A program made the position numbers and the translations under genes. Below, in pieces: positions 56,097 through 64,000 of a DNA stretch of 64,000 nucleotides. Under the pieces are notes generated by a model. It searched no databases. It was not told the origin of the DNA and worked only from the letters and a program-made list of their open reading frames with translations. Origin of the DNA: Enterobacter sp. R4-368 (GTDB lineage: Bacteria; Pseudomonadota; Gammaproteobacteria; Enterobacterales; Enterobacteriaceae); assembly GCF_000410515.1 (NCBI RefSeq), contig NC_021500.1, positions 310,001 to 374,000 of the forward strand, given 5' to 3'. The stretch's first letter is position 1; every line of letters starts with the position of its first letter.

Positions 56097-57692
56097 ATGA
56101 TTAGCAAACCGACAACACTTGCTCTGGCGTTGGCCGCGATGATAGTGAGTTCTTCTGTGGCGGCGAAAACGCTGGTCTATTGCTCGGAAGGCTCGCCGGA
56201 AAACTTCAACCCACAACTCTATACCTCGGGCACCAGCGTGGATGCCAGCGCGGTGCCGGTCTACAACCGGCTGGTGGATTTCAAAGTGGGCACCACGCAA
56301 CTGCAACCCAGCCTCGCGGAAAGCTGGGATGTCAGTGAAGACGGCAAGATTTACACCTTCCATCTGCGCAAGGGGGTGAAATTCCAGAGCAATAAATACT
56401 TCACGCCAACGCGCGACTTCAATGCCGATGATGTGATCTTCTCGTTTATGCGGCAAAAAGACGCCAGTAATCCCTATCACAATGTCTCTAACGGCACTTA
56501 CTCGAACTTTGAAAGCCTGGAGTTCGGTTCGCTGATCACCGCGATTGATAAACTCGACGACCATACGGTGCGCTTTACGCTGGCGCACCCGGAAGCGCCG
56601 TTTGTCGCCGATCTTGGCTGGTATTTTGCGTCGATCCTCTCAGCGGAATACGCCGATGCGATGTTAAAGGCAGGAACCCCGGAACGTGTCGATATGGATC
56701 CGATTGGCACCGGTCCGTTCCGCCTGGCGCAGTACCAGAAAGATTCGCGCATTCTGTTTACCGCGTTCGACGGCTACTGGCAGGGCAAAGCCAAAATTGA
56801 TCGTCTGGTCTTCAGCATCACGCCGGATGCGTCCGTGCGGGTGGCAAAACTGGAGAAGAACGAGTGCCAGGTCATGCCATTCCCCAATCCGGCCGATTTA
56901 CCGCGCCTGAAAGAGAATAAAGACATCACGCTGATGAGCAAAGCCGGGTTAAACACCGGGTTCCTGTCATTCAATACGCAAAAAGCGCCGCTGGATAATG
57001 TCAAAGTGCGCCAGGCGCTGGCGATGGCGATCAACAAACCGGCGATCATTCAGGCCGTGTTCCAGGGAACGGGCACCGCAGCGAAAAACCTGCTGCCGCC
57101 GGGCGTCTGGAGCGCGGATAGCGAACTGAAGGATTACGACTACGATCCGGAAAAAGCCAAAGCGCTGCTGAAAGAGGCCGGATTTGCGCCGGGAACAACC
57201 ATCGATTTATGGGCCATGCCGGTGCAACGCCCCTATAACCCGAACGCCAAACGGATGGCCGAGATGATCCAGGCGGACTGGGCGAAAGTGGGCGTGCAGA
57301 CCAAAATCGTCACTTATGAGTGGGGCGAATACCTGAAACGGGTGAAGGGCGGCGAACACCAGGCAGCCTTGATGGGCTGGACTACCGCCACCGGCGATCC
57401 GGATAACTTCTTTGGCCCGCTGTTTACCTGTACCTCAGCCAATGGCGGCTCTAACTCGGCGAAATGGTGTTACGCGCCATTTGACAAAATTATCGCCGAA
57501 GCGAAAGCCACGACCGATCATGAAAAACGCGTCGCGCTGTATAAAGAGGCGCAGCAGATGATGCATGATCAAATGCCGGCGGTGATGATTGCCCACTCAA
57601 CGATTTTCGAACCGGTACGCAAAGAGGTGCAGGGCTACGAAATCGACCCGTTTGGCAAACATATTTTCTGGCAAGTCGATCTGAAGAAATAG
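56097..57692 (+). CDS. Periplasmic dipeptide-binding protein, DppA paralogue
   Basis: The 531-residue family-5 solute-binding protein has a Sec signal peptide ending near SVAA, then TLVYCSEGSPENFNPQLYTS, PIGTGPFRLAQYQKDSRILF, and DLWAMPVQRPYNPNAKRMAE, as in E. coli DppA. It should capture dipeptides for the Dpp importer. No permease or ATPase genes are adjacent. The start at 56097 follows CAGGA; the open frame upstream to 55992 runs into the pepT promoter and was rejected. Confidence 0.93.
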   Translation: MISKPTTLALALAAMIVSSSVAAKTLVYCSEGSPENFNPQLYTSGTSVDASAVPVYNRLVDFKVGTTQLQPSLAESWDVSEDGKIYTFHLRKGVKFQSNKYFTPTRDFNADDVIFSFMRQKDASNPYHNVSNGTYSNFESLEFGSLITAIDKLDDHTVRFTLAHPEAPFVADLGWYFASILSAEYADAMLKAGTPERVDMDPIGTGPFRLAQYQKDSRILFTAFDGYWQGKAKIDRLVFSITPDASVRVAKLEKNECQVMPFPNPADLPRLKENKDITLMSKAGLNTGFLSFNTQKAPLDNVKVRQALAMAINKPAIIQAVFQGTGTAAKNLLPPGVWSADSELKDYDYDPEKAKALLKEAGFAPGTTIDLWAMPVQRPYNPNAKRMAEMIQADWAKVGVQTKIVTYEWGEYLKRVKGGEHQAALMGWTTATGDPDNFFGPLFTCTSANGGSNSAKWCYAPFDKIIAEAKATTDHEKRVALYKEAQQMMHDQMPAVMIAHSTIFEPVRKEVQGYEIDPFGKHIFWQVDLKK

Positions 57693-57698
57693 CCATCA

Positions 57699-57743
57699 AT
57701 GGGCGAGCGAACCCTGTACGTTAGCGGTTTGCTCGTCCATTTC
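57699..57743 (+). terminator. Terminator hairpin of the dipeptide-binding-protein gene
   Basis: ATGGGCGAGC (57699-57708) pairs with GCTCGTCCAT (57731-57740) with one G-T pair, and AACC/GGTT extends the stem inside. TTCTC follows. Confidence 0.7.
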
Positions 57744-57859
57744 TCTGCGCGTTAACCTTGAGGGTATCGGCGTTGTCAACGCTGCCGTTTTTCCCCCCAC
57801 AAAACGCCGCTGCGTTTGCTATACCTTAAGAGCAATTCCGCACTCACAGGGACATCCTC

Positions 57860-58528
57860 ATGCGTACTCATGCATTGGTTAGCGTTGCCGTCTTTTCCGG
57901 CCTGCTGGCGTTATCAGGCTGCGCGTCAAAAGTGACGCAACCGGAAAAATACTCCGGGTTTCTAAAAGATTATTCAGGGCTGCAGGAAACCACTTCCGCC
58001 ACCGGTAAACCGGTACTTCGCTGGGTGGCACCGGGTTTTGATCCGGCGAAATACGACAGTATTGTCTATCACCCGGTGGTCTATTATCCGCTGGCGAAAC
58101 CTACCAGCCAGGTAAATCAACAGGTGCTGGATGGCGTTCTCAACTACACCAACAGCAAGTTGAAAGCTGCCGCCGCCGCGCGTAAACCGCTGGTGACATC
58201 GCCAGGCCAGCACAGCCTGATTTTCCGCGGGGCGATAACCGGCGTGGATGCCAGCAAACAGGGGTTACAGTTCTATGAAGTGGTGCCGGTGGCCATGGTC
58301 GTGGCGGGAACGCAGATGGCAACCGGTCATCGCACGATGAACACGCACCTCTATTTTGAAGGCGAGCTAATTGATGCGCAGACCAATGCGCCGGTGCTGA
58401 AAGTGGTGCGCCAGGGACAAGGGAAAGATGTGAATAACGAAAATGCGCCGGTCACCGTCGACTCTCTGAAACAAGTTATTGACGATATGGCGACCGACGC
58501 GACGATGTTTGATATCAGCAAGCGTTAG
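57860..58528 (+). CDS. ydcL: DUF3313 lipoprotein YdcL
   Basis: The 222-residue lipoprotein has lipobox LSGC (Cys21) and a DUF3313 domain (KYSGFLKDYSGLQETTSATG, RGAITGVDASKQGLQFYEVV, ATGHRTMNTHLYFEGELIDA). It agrees with E. coli YdcL through the whole length. The function is unknown. It is convergent with the DMT transporter gene, and the two overlap by 14 nt. Confidence 0.94.
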   Translation: MRTHALVSVAVFSGLLALSGCASKVTQPEKYSGFLKDYSGLQETTSATGKPVLRWVAPGFDPAKYDSIVYHPVVYYPLAKPTSQVNQQVLDGVLNYTNSKLKAAAAARKPLVTSPGQHSLIFRGAITGVDASKQGLQFYEVVPVAMVVAGTQMATGHRTMNTHLYFEGELIDAQTNAPVLKVVRQGQGKDVNNENAPVTVDSLKQVIDDMATDATMFDISKR

Positions 58529-59429
58529 CTTTTCGCCGTGTTCCGCGCCCGCCCAGCCAGGTTTCCGGGCGGGCAAACATCACCAGATTGCCGGTAAGGA
58601 TCAGCAGTAACCCGGCAACGCCATTGAAATGCCAGATATAGCCCTCGAAAAACGTCGAAACCGTCAGCGCAACCAGCGGAAACAGCAGGGTGCTGTAAGC
58701 CGCTTTGCTGGGGCCAATGCGCCCGACCAGCGTAAAATACGCGCCAAAGCCAATCACCGATCCGAACAGCGCCAGGTAGACCAGCGCGCCAAGGTAACTG
58801 GCCGTCCATTGCGGGGTGAAATCGTCACCGCGCAGCAGGCCAATCGCTCCCATAATTAACGTTCCATAAAGCATCGCCCAACTGTTGGTGGTGATGGTTT
58901 CCAGCCCTTTGCGCTGATGGCGGAGGCTTATCATATTGCCAAACGAGAAACCCAGCGTGCCCAGCGCCGACAGGCCAATCCCCATCAGTAACGTTATGCT
59001 CCAGCCGCTGGTGACCAGATCCTGCCAAAACAGCGTCACAATCCCCGTCAGGCCGAGGAGCGCCGCGACAAAAAAGCGCGCCGGTGGCTTTTGACCAAAA
59101 AAGAGATAGCTGTTTACCGCGTTAAATAACACCGCCATCGAGAAGATCACCGACTCCAGCCCGGTGCTGATCCACGCCGCAGCGGTATAGAAGCACCAGA
59201 AGTTAAAACCAAACACGCAGCAGCCCTGGAGCAGGCAAAACAGATGATCGCGCAGCGGCAGGGCGCGCAACTTACGCTGTGCCAGCAGTACCAGCATCAT
59301 TGCCACTGTGGCCAGTGCAAAGCGCCAGAAGATCGACACCGGCGCGGCGACCGGCCCTTGTTGTAGAAAAATCGCAATCCAGGTTGTCCCCCAGATAACC
59401 ACCACCAAACCGTACAGCAATGCGTTCAT
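58515..59429 (-). CDS. DMT-superfamily (EamA) transporter
   Basis: The 304-residue protein has ten predicted helices in two EamA halves, with VVIWGTTWIAIFL in helix 1, FNFWCFYTAAAWISTGLESV in the first half and RIGPSKAAYSTLLFPLVALT in the second. Such proteins mostly export metabolites or amino acids. MNALLYGLVVVIWG at 59429 was chosen after GGA; an in-frame start at 59564 would add an implausible basic N-terminus. It is divergent from an AraC regulator that probably controls it. Confidence 0.9.
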   Translation of the reverse strand: MNALLYGLVVVIWGTTWIAIFLQQGPVAAPVSIFWRFALATVAMMLVLLAQRKLRALPLRDHLFCLLQGCCVFGFNFWCFYTAAAWISTGLESVIFSMAVLFNAVNSYLFFGQKPPARFFVAALLGLTGIVTLFWQDLVTSGWSITLLMGIGLSALGTLGFSFGNMISLRHQRKGLETITTNSWAMLYGTLIMGAIGLLRGDDFTPQWTASYLGALVYLALFGSVIGFGAYFTLVGRIGPSKAAYSTLLFPLVALTVSTFFEGYIWHFNGVAGLLLILTGNLVMFARPETWLGGRGTRRKANAC

Positions 59430-59602
59430 ATTGAGTTCCAGTGCGTAAAACGAATGCTGAGTGTGGCAAAACCGCAACGCAGGCGATTGCACCGGTTTGC
59501 GCCGGACTTGCATATTCTTGCGCTTTTCTTTACACAACGCTGGTATCCGCCGCCAGCTATTCATAGACTGGGGTTCTGGTGAATTTATGATAATTTCCGT
59601 GA

Positions 59603-60472
59603 ATGTCTGAACACTACGAAGCCTTTGAAAACTTGAGTAAACACAACGCCGTATTGCACAACTCGGTGGCGCTGCACTCTGGCATTCAACTGGCGGCCTG
59701 GTCGAACAAACGCGACAACATCACCCAATATTGCAATCACCATACCCTGAGTTTGTACGTTGCCGACGGCTATGAGAGCTATCACAAAACCGCCTACGGC
59801 TGGAAAAATGGCGGCGGGCCGGATCGCTTTTGCCTGATGCCGAAAGAGAGCGAATCGGTGTGGGATATCCGCGATACGTTGTCTTTTGTCCACCTTTACT
59901 GCACCGATGAGCACCTGCGTGAAGTGGGTGAGCAGGTGTGGGATCGCAGCCCGGCATCGTTCACGCTGGATGAGAAAACATTCTCCCAGGATGCGCGTAT
60001 CACCGCGCTTTATCGCCAGTTTTTGCTCGGTTGCGACTGGCAGCAAAACGCCAACCAGTTAACGCTGAGTACCGCATCGACGCTGTTACTGACGCACCTT
60101 GTGCAGCACTACAGCAACGTGCAGTGGCAACTGCCGACCGTAACGGGCGGCTTAGCGCCCGTGGTGCTTCGCACGGTGCTGGAGTATATCGATGCGCATC
60201 TGGCAGAACCGCTGCTGCTGGCGGATCTGGCCGCGCAGGCCGCGCTGAGCGAATACCATTTTGCCCGCATGTTCCGCCAGTCAATGGGCGTGGCGCCGCA
60301 CCAGTTCGTGATGCAACGGCGCATGGCGCGGGCGAAAGATCTGCTGCTTCATAGCGTTCAGCCGCTGACCACCATTGCGCTGGCCTGCGGTTTTAACTCG
60401 GCCAGCCACTTCAGTAACCGCTTCAAAGCGGCGAAAGGCATTACGCCCTCGCAGTTACGCGCGTCGCGCTAA
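59603..60472 (+). CDS. AraC-family transcriptional regulator
   Basis: The 289-residue regulator has an N-terminal sensor part and a C-terminal double HTH (LADLAAQAALSEYHFARMFR and TIALACGFNSASHFSNRFKA). It is divergent from the DMT transporter across 173 nt, the classic layout of a regulator and its target. Its end overlaps the convergent ydcO by 18 nt. The effector is unknown. This gene pair is not found between ydcL and ydcO in E. coli. Confidence 0.9.
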   Translation: MSEHYEAFENLSKHNAVLHNSVALHSGIQLAAWSNKRDNITQYCNHHTLSLYVADGYESYHKTAYGWKNGGGPDRFCLMPKESESVWDIRDTLSFVHLYCTDEHLREVGEQVWDRSPASFTLDEKTFSQDARITALYRQFLLGCDWQQNANQLTLSTASTLLLTHLVQHYSNVQWQLPTVTGGLAPVVLRTVLEYIDAHLAEPLLLADLAAQAALSEYHFARMFRQSMGVAPHQFVMQRRMARAKDLLLHSVQPLTTIALACGFNSASHFSNRFKAAKGITPSQLRASR

Positions 60473-61639
60473 GCGTAATGCGCTGTAGCAGATCCCGCCG
60501 ATCGCTAAGCCCCAGAATGCAGACCCAATCCCCAGCAGCGTGACGCCGCTTGCGGTAACCAGAAAGGTGACCATCGCGGCATCGCGATCGCGTTCGGTGA
60601 TCAGCGCCTGGTGCAGGCTGCCGCTCATCGTGCCCAGCAGTGCCAGCCCTGCCAGCGTCTGGATCCAGCTTAATGGCAAGGCGGTGAGCAGCGAGGTTAT
60701 CGAGCCGCCAAACAGACCGGCTAGCAGGTAAAACACCCCGGCTGCCGCCGCGGCCAGCCAGCGCTTTTCCGCCTGCGGGTGAGCATCCGGACTCTGGCAA
60801 ATCGCCGCCGTGATGGCGGCAATACAAATGGAATAGACACCAAACGGCGAGAACAGCAGTGCCAGCGCGCCGGTAAAAATAATCAACGGTGAAACCGGCA
60901 CGTGGTATCCCGCCGCCTGCATCGTGGCAAAACCGGGCGCATTCTGTGAGGCCATTGTCACCAGAAAGAAGGGTATACCGATGCTCACCAGCGAGGACCA
61001 GTGGAATTCCGGCGCGATATAAGTCGGGGCAACGACCGCGATAGTGATTTTTTGCGTGACAACGTCACCGCTTAGCCACGCCACCAGCCCCCCGACCAGA
61101 AGTGTGGCGACAATGGCATAGCGCGGTACCAGCGCTTTGCAGATAAGCCAGGCCAGCAGCATGCTGCCACACAAGACGAAATGCCCCTGAATATTGCTAA
61201 ACGCCTGCAAACCGAAGCGCAGCAAAATGCCCGCCAGCATGGCCGCGGCCAGCGTGTGGGGAATGATTTTCATCAGCCTGGCGAACAGCCCGGTAATGCC
61301 ACACAGGACAATTAATGCATTGGCAAAGATAAATACGCCCACCACTTCATTCAGTGAAACCCCTTGTAAGCTGGTCGCCAGCAGCGCGGCGCCTGGTGTT
61401 GACCAGGCCGTAAGCACCGGCATGCGATACCAAAGACTTAACACCAGCGTGCTGATGCCCATACCCAGACCGAGCGCGGTCATCCAGCCGGCGATTTGCG
61501 TGGCAGTTGCGCCCGCCGCCGATGCCGCTTGCCAGATAATGGCGGCGGAGCTGGCATAACCGACCAGCACCGCGACAAAGCCAGCCAGCAGGCTGGAAAA
61601 AGGCAGGGCAGACGCGCGAGTAAAGGTGGCGTGCGACAT
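60455..61639 (-). CDS. ydcO: BenE-family inner-membrane transporter YdcO
   Basis: The 394-residue protein is predicted to have about 11-12 helices and belongs to the benzoate/H+ symporter family (SSLLAGFVAVLVGYASSAAI, PVLTAWSTPGAALLATSLQG, FLVTMASQNAPGFATMQAAG). The substrate is not proven in enterobacteria. The start MSHATFTRASALPF at 61639 was chosen over an upstream in-frame ATG because it matches the E. coli YdcO start. It is divergent from ydcN, its probable regulator. Confidence 0.93.
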   Translation of the reverse strand: MSHATFTRASALPFSSLLAGFVAVLVGYASSAAIIWQAASAAGATATQIAGWMTALGLGMGISTLVLSLWYRMPVLTAWSTPGAALLATSLQGVSLNEVVGVFIFANALIVLCGITGLFARLMKIIPHTLAAAMLAGILLRFGLQAFSNIQGHFVLCGSMLLAWLICKALVPRYAIVATLLVGGLVAWLSGDVVTQKITIAVVAPTYIAPEFHWSSLVSIGIPFFLVTMASQNAPGFATMQAAGYHVPVSPLIIFTGALALLFSPFGVYSICIAAITAAICQSPDAHPQAEKRWLAAAAAGVFYLLAGLFGGSITSLLTALPLSWIQTLAGLALLGTMSGSLHQALITERDRDAAMVTFLVTASGVTLLGIGSAFWGLAIGGICYSALRLARRA

Positions 61640-61799
61640 GAAATAATCCTTGTGCGTTATAGCATCCGCATAAAATATCACTGGCCGTTATAGCGCACAA
61701 GCTGGCAGTGCAATAAGGTATTTAGCGTGGTTATAGTTTCGCTCTCTAAAAAAGAAACGCTGCGCTATACTGCCCCGGATTTTTCTTCCCGGAGGCGTA

Positions 61800-62375
61800 A
61801 TGAACATCGCAGACTACCTGGCAAGCACCTTAAAACTTCTCCGTCAGGGCCGTGGCTGGAGCCTTTCCAGGCTGGCAGAAGAAACGGGCGTTTCCAAAGC
61901 GATGCTCGGGCAAATTGAGCGTAATGAATCAAGCCCGACAGTGGCCACACTCTGGAAAATCGCCACCGGCCTGAACGTGCCGTTTTCTACCTTTATTGCG
62001 CCGCCGGAGAGCGATACCCCGCACGCCTACGATCCTGAACAGCAGGCGATGGTAATCACGCCCATTTTCCCGTGGGATGAAAAGCTGCACTTTGATCTCT
62101 TTTCAATAGCGCTGGCGCCGGGGGCGATAAGTGAATCGACGCCGCACGAAAGCGGGGTGATTGAGCATGTGATTGTCATCAATGGTGCGCTGGATTTATG
62201 TCTCGGCGGGCAGTGGAAAACATTTACCAGCGGAATGGGTGTGCGCTTTGCGGGCGATGAGGCCCATGCCTATCGCAACAGTTCCGCACACACCGTGCAT
62301 TTCCACTCGTTGATCCATTATCCAAAAGAAAAAGCCGCAAGCACGCCTGCGGCTAAAAACGACGACGATAAATAA
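61800..62375 (+). CDS. ydcN: HTH-cupin regulator YdcN
   Basis: The 191-residue protein has an N-terminal XRE-type HTH (LSRLAEETGVSKAMLGQIER) and a C-terminal cupin (SESTPHESGVIEHVIVINGA). E. coli YdcN is about 13 residues shorter; the extra tail here is EKAASTPAAKNDDDK-like and is encoded by a sequence that also forms a minus-strand terminator. It probably senses a small ligand and controls ydcO. Confidence 0.93.
   Translation: MNIADYLASTLKLLRQGRGWSLSRLAEETGVSKAMLGQIERNESSPTVATLWKIATGLNVPFSTFIAPPESDTPHAYDPEQQAMVITPIFPWDEKLHFDLFSIALAPGAISESTPHESGVIEHVIVINGALDLCLGGQWKTFTSGMGVRFAGDEAHAYRNSSAHTVHFHSLIHYPKEKAASTPAAKNDDDK
62324..62354 (-). terminator. Minus-strand intrinsic terminator inside the 3' end of ydcN
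   Basis: AGCCGCA (62333-62339) and TGCGGCT (62348-62354) form a 7-bp stem. Read on the minus strand it is followed by TTTTTCTTTT, a textbook terminator. No supported minus-strand gene lies upstream of it in 62376-62627; only short frames without ribosome sites are there. Confidence 0.6.
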
Positions 62376-62627
62376 CATGACAACGTTGACCCGCGATACT
62401 TCGGGCTGCAGGAAAGTTCAGCCTCACCTGCAACCGGCAGTACGGTGGATAAAACGTGACGAGGAATGTCCGAGCCACCACTCTATCGCCGCATGAAACG
62501 CAGCGGAAATAGCAATTTCGACATTGCATTGCCGACAGACGCAAATTCCCCCTGCGGCAGGTGGTGAAACGCCCCGGTTGTGACTACAATAGCCGCCATT
62601 TTGTACATAATGGATAACGACGATTGT

Positions 62628-64000
62628 ATGCGCCTGCACCCCCATCATCTTGAACTGTTAAGCCCGGCCCGCGACACCGCCATCGCCCGTGAAGCGATCC
62701 TTCATGGCGCTGACGCGGTCTACATTGGCGGCCCTGGCTTTGGCGCGCGCCACAACGCCGGTAACAGCCTGCGCGATATCGCCGAACTGGTGCCGTTCGC
62801 GCATCGCTACGGCGCGAAAGTGTTTATCACCCTGAACACGATCCTTCATGATGACGAGCTGGAACCGGCGCAGAGCCTGATCCATGACCTGTACCAGGCC
62901 GGTGTCGATGCGCTGATCGTGCAGGATATGGGCGTACTTGAGCTGGATATCCCGCCGATTGAGCTGCACGCCAGTACGCAGTGCGACATTCGCAGCGTGG
63001 AAAAAGCCAAATTCCTCTCCGATGTCGGTTTTAGCCAGATTGTGCTGGCGCGTGAGCTGAACCTGGAGCAGATCCGCGCCATTCATAACGCGACCGACGC
63101 CACCATTGAGTTCTTTATCCATGGCGCGCTGTGCGTGGCGTACTCCGGACAGTGCAATATCTCCCATGCGCAGACCGGGCGCAGCGCTAACCGCGGCGAC
63201 TGCTCTCAGGCGTGCCGCTTGCCCTATACGCTGAAAGACGATCAGGGCCGCGTCGTGGCTTATGAAAAACACCTGCTGTCGATGAAAGATAACGATCAGA
63301 CTGCCAACCTGGCGGCGCTGATCGATGCCGGTGTGCGCTCTTTCAAAATTGAAGGGCGCTACAAAGATATGAGCTACGTGAAGAACATCACCGCACATTA
63401 CCGCCAGATGCTGGACGCCATTATCGAAGATCGCGGCGACCTGGCGCGTGCGTCCGCCGGACGTACCGAACATTTCTTTATTCCCTCGACGGACAAAACC
63501 TTCCATCGCGGCAGCACCGATTATTTTGTCAATGCGCGTAAAATTGATATCGGCGCGTTTGATTCACCGAAATTTATCGGCCTGCCGGTCGGTGAAGTGC
63601 TGAAAGTAGCGAAAGATCATCTCGATGTTGAAGTGACCGAACCGCTGGCCAACGGTGATGGCCTGAACGTGCTGGTGAAGCGTGAAGTGGTGGGTTTTCG
63701 TGTCAACGTCGCCGAGAAAACGGGCGAGAACCGCTACCGCGTATTCCCGAACGAAATGCCGGACGTGCTGCGAACACTGCGCCCGCACCACGCGCTGAAC
63801 CGTAACCTTGACCATAACTGGCAGCAGGCATTATTGAAAACCTCCAGCGAGCGTCGCATCGGCGTGGATATTGAGCTGGGCGGCTGGCAGGAGCAACTGG
63901 TGCTGACGCTGACCAGCGAAGATGGCGTCAGCGTGACGCACACGCTGGACGGGCAGTTTGACGAAGCCAATAATGCGCAAAAAGCGCTGGAAAGCCTGAA
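62628..64000 (+). CDS. trhP: tRNA hydroxylation protein TrhP (YdcP), U32 family, runs off right edge
   Basis: TrhP helps form 5-hydroxyuridine at wobble position 34 of tRNA, with prephenate as a cofactor source. About 457 codons are visible of a family length near 653. The peptidase-U32 core is clear (LELLSPARDTAIAREAILHG, ADAVYIGGPGFGARHNAGNS, FFIHGALCVAYSGQC, GDCSQACRLPY with the cluster Cys, IEGRYKDMSYVKNITAHYRQ). The start at 62628 aligns with the E. coli start; an in-frame ATG at 62610 is possible. Neither has a strong ribosome site. A TACAAT -10-like element is at 62584-62589. Confidence 0.93.
   Translation, partial: MRLHPHHLELLSPARDTAIAREAILHGADAVYIGGPGFGARHNAGNSLRDIAELVPFAHRYGAKVFITLNTILHDDELEPAQSLIHDLYQAGVDALIVQDMGVLELDIPPIELHASTQCDIRSVEKAKFLSDVGFSQIVLARELNLEQIRAIHNATDATIEFFIHGALCVAYSGQCNISHAQTGRSANRGDCSQACRLPYTLKDDQGRVVAYEKHLLSMKDNDQTANLAALIDAGVRSFKIEGRYKDMSYVKNITAHYRQMLDAIIEDRGDLARASAGRTEHFFIPSTDKTFHRGSTDYFVNARKIDIGAFDSPKFIGLPVGEVLKVAKDHLDVEVTEPLANGDGLNVLVKREVVGFRVNVAEKTGENRYRVFPNEMPDVLRTLRPHHALNRNLDHNWQQALLKTSSERRIGVDIELGGWQEQLVLTLTSEDGVSVTHTLDGQFDEANNAQKALESL

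Overview
The window is chromosomal DNA from a motile member of the Enterobacteriaceae, close to Enterobacter, Kosakonia or Leclercia. The genus cannot be fixed by eye. The backbone follows, in order, the E. coli K-12 genes nifJ(ydbK), ydbJ, hslJ, ldhA, ydbH-ynbE-ydbL, azoR, hrpA, ydcF, aldA, gapC, cybB, trg, ydcI, ydcJ, opgD, rimL, ydcK, tehB, ydcL, ydcO, ydcN and trhP(ydcP). The encoded proteins match these families closely over their full lengths. No rRNA, tRNA, insertion sequence, phage or CRISPR array was seen. The first gene (nifJ) and the last (trhP) run off the window.

Region by region: 1-6145 holds nifJ, a frameshifted CPCC-family remnant, an AT-rich membrane diguanylate cyclase, two lipoproteins and ldhA. 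6146-14711 holds a small membrane ORF, the ydbH-ynbE-ydbL phospholipid-transport operon, azoR and hrpA. 14822-19635 is a four-gene minus-strand unit: DHA2 MFS pump, HlyD adaptor, outer-membrane factor and O-methyltransferase. 19877-25755 holds a GNAT acetyltransferase, ydcF, aldA, an esterase, an intact gapC and cybB. 25948-30360 is an accessory stretch with two transporters and several unknown or broken small genes. 30085-33360 holds frmRA and trg. 33414-37533 holds two unknown cell-envelope-type genes and arsRBC. 37599-42606 holds a ydeP-like oxidoreductase, ydcI and ydcJ. 42649-47068 holds a carboxylesterase and a LysR/aminotransferase/binding-protein module. 47340-49583 is opgD-rimL. 49589-52436 is a four-gene operon of catalase-like haemoprotein, cytochrome b561, ECF sigma factor and anti-sigma factor. 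The remainder is ydcK, tehB, a divergent peptidase T/dipeptide-binding-protein pair, ydcL, a DMT exporter with an AraC regulator, ydcO/ydcN and trhP.

The accessory cargo sits between conserved backbone genes as small modules, most with their own regulator: arsR-arsBC, frmR-frmA, LysR-aminotransferase, AraC-DMT and ECF/anti-sigma-catalase. The themes are detoxification (arsenic, formaldehyde, peroxide, drugs), peptide and amino-acid scavenging, and envelope maintenance.

The most interesting items are: the ECF/catalase/cytochrome b561 operon with a matching ECF-type promoter upstream; a Trg chemoreceptor that ends in the NWETF tether absent from E. coli Trg; a secreted protein built from two copies of a cysteine-containing 21-residue unit; two small genes broken by single frameshifts; and several perfect palindromes in leader regions.
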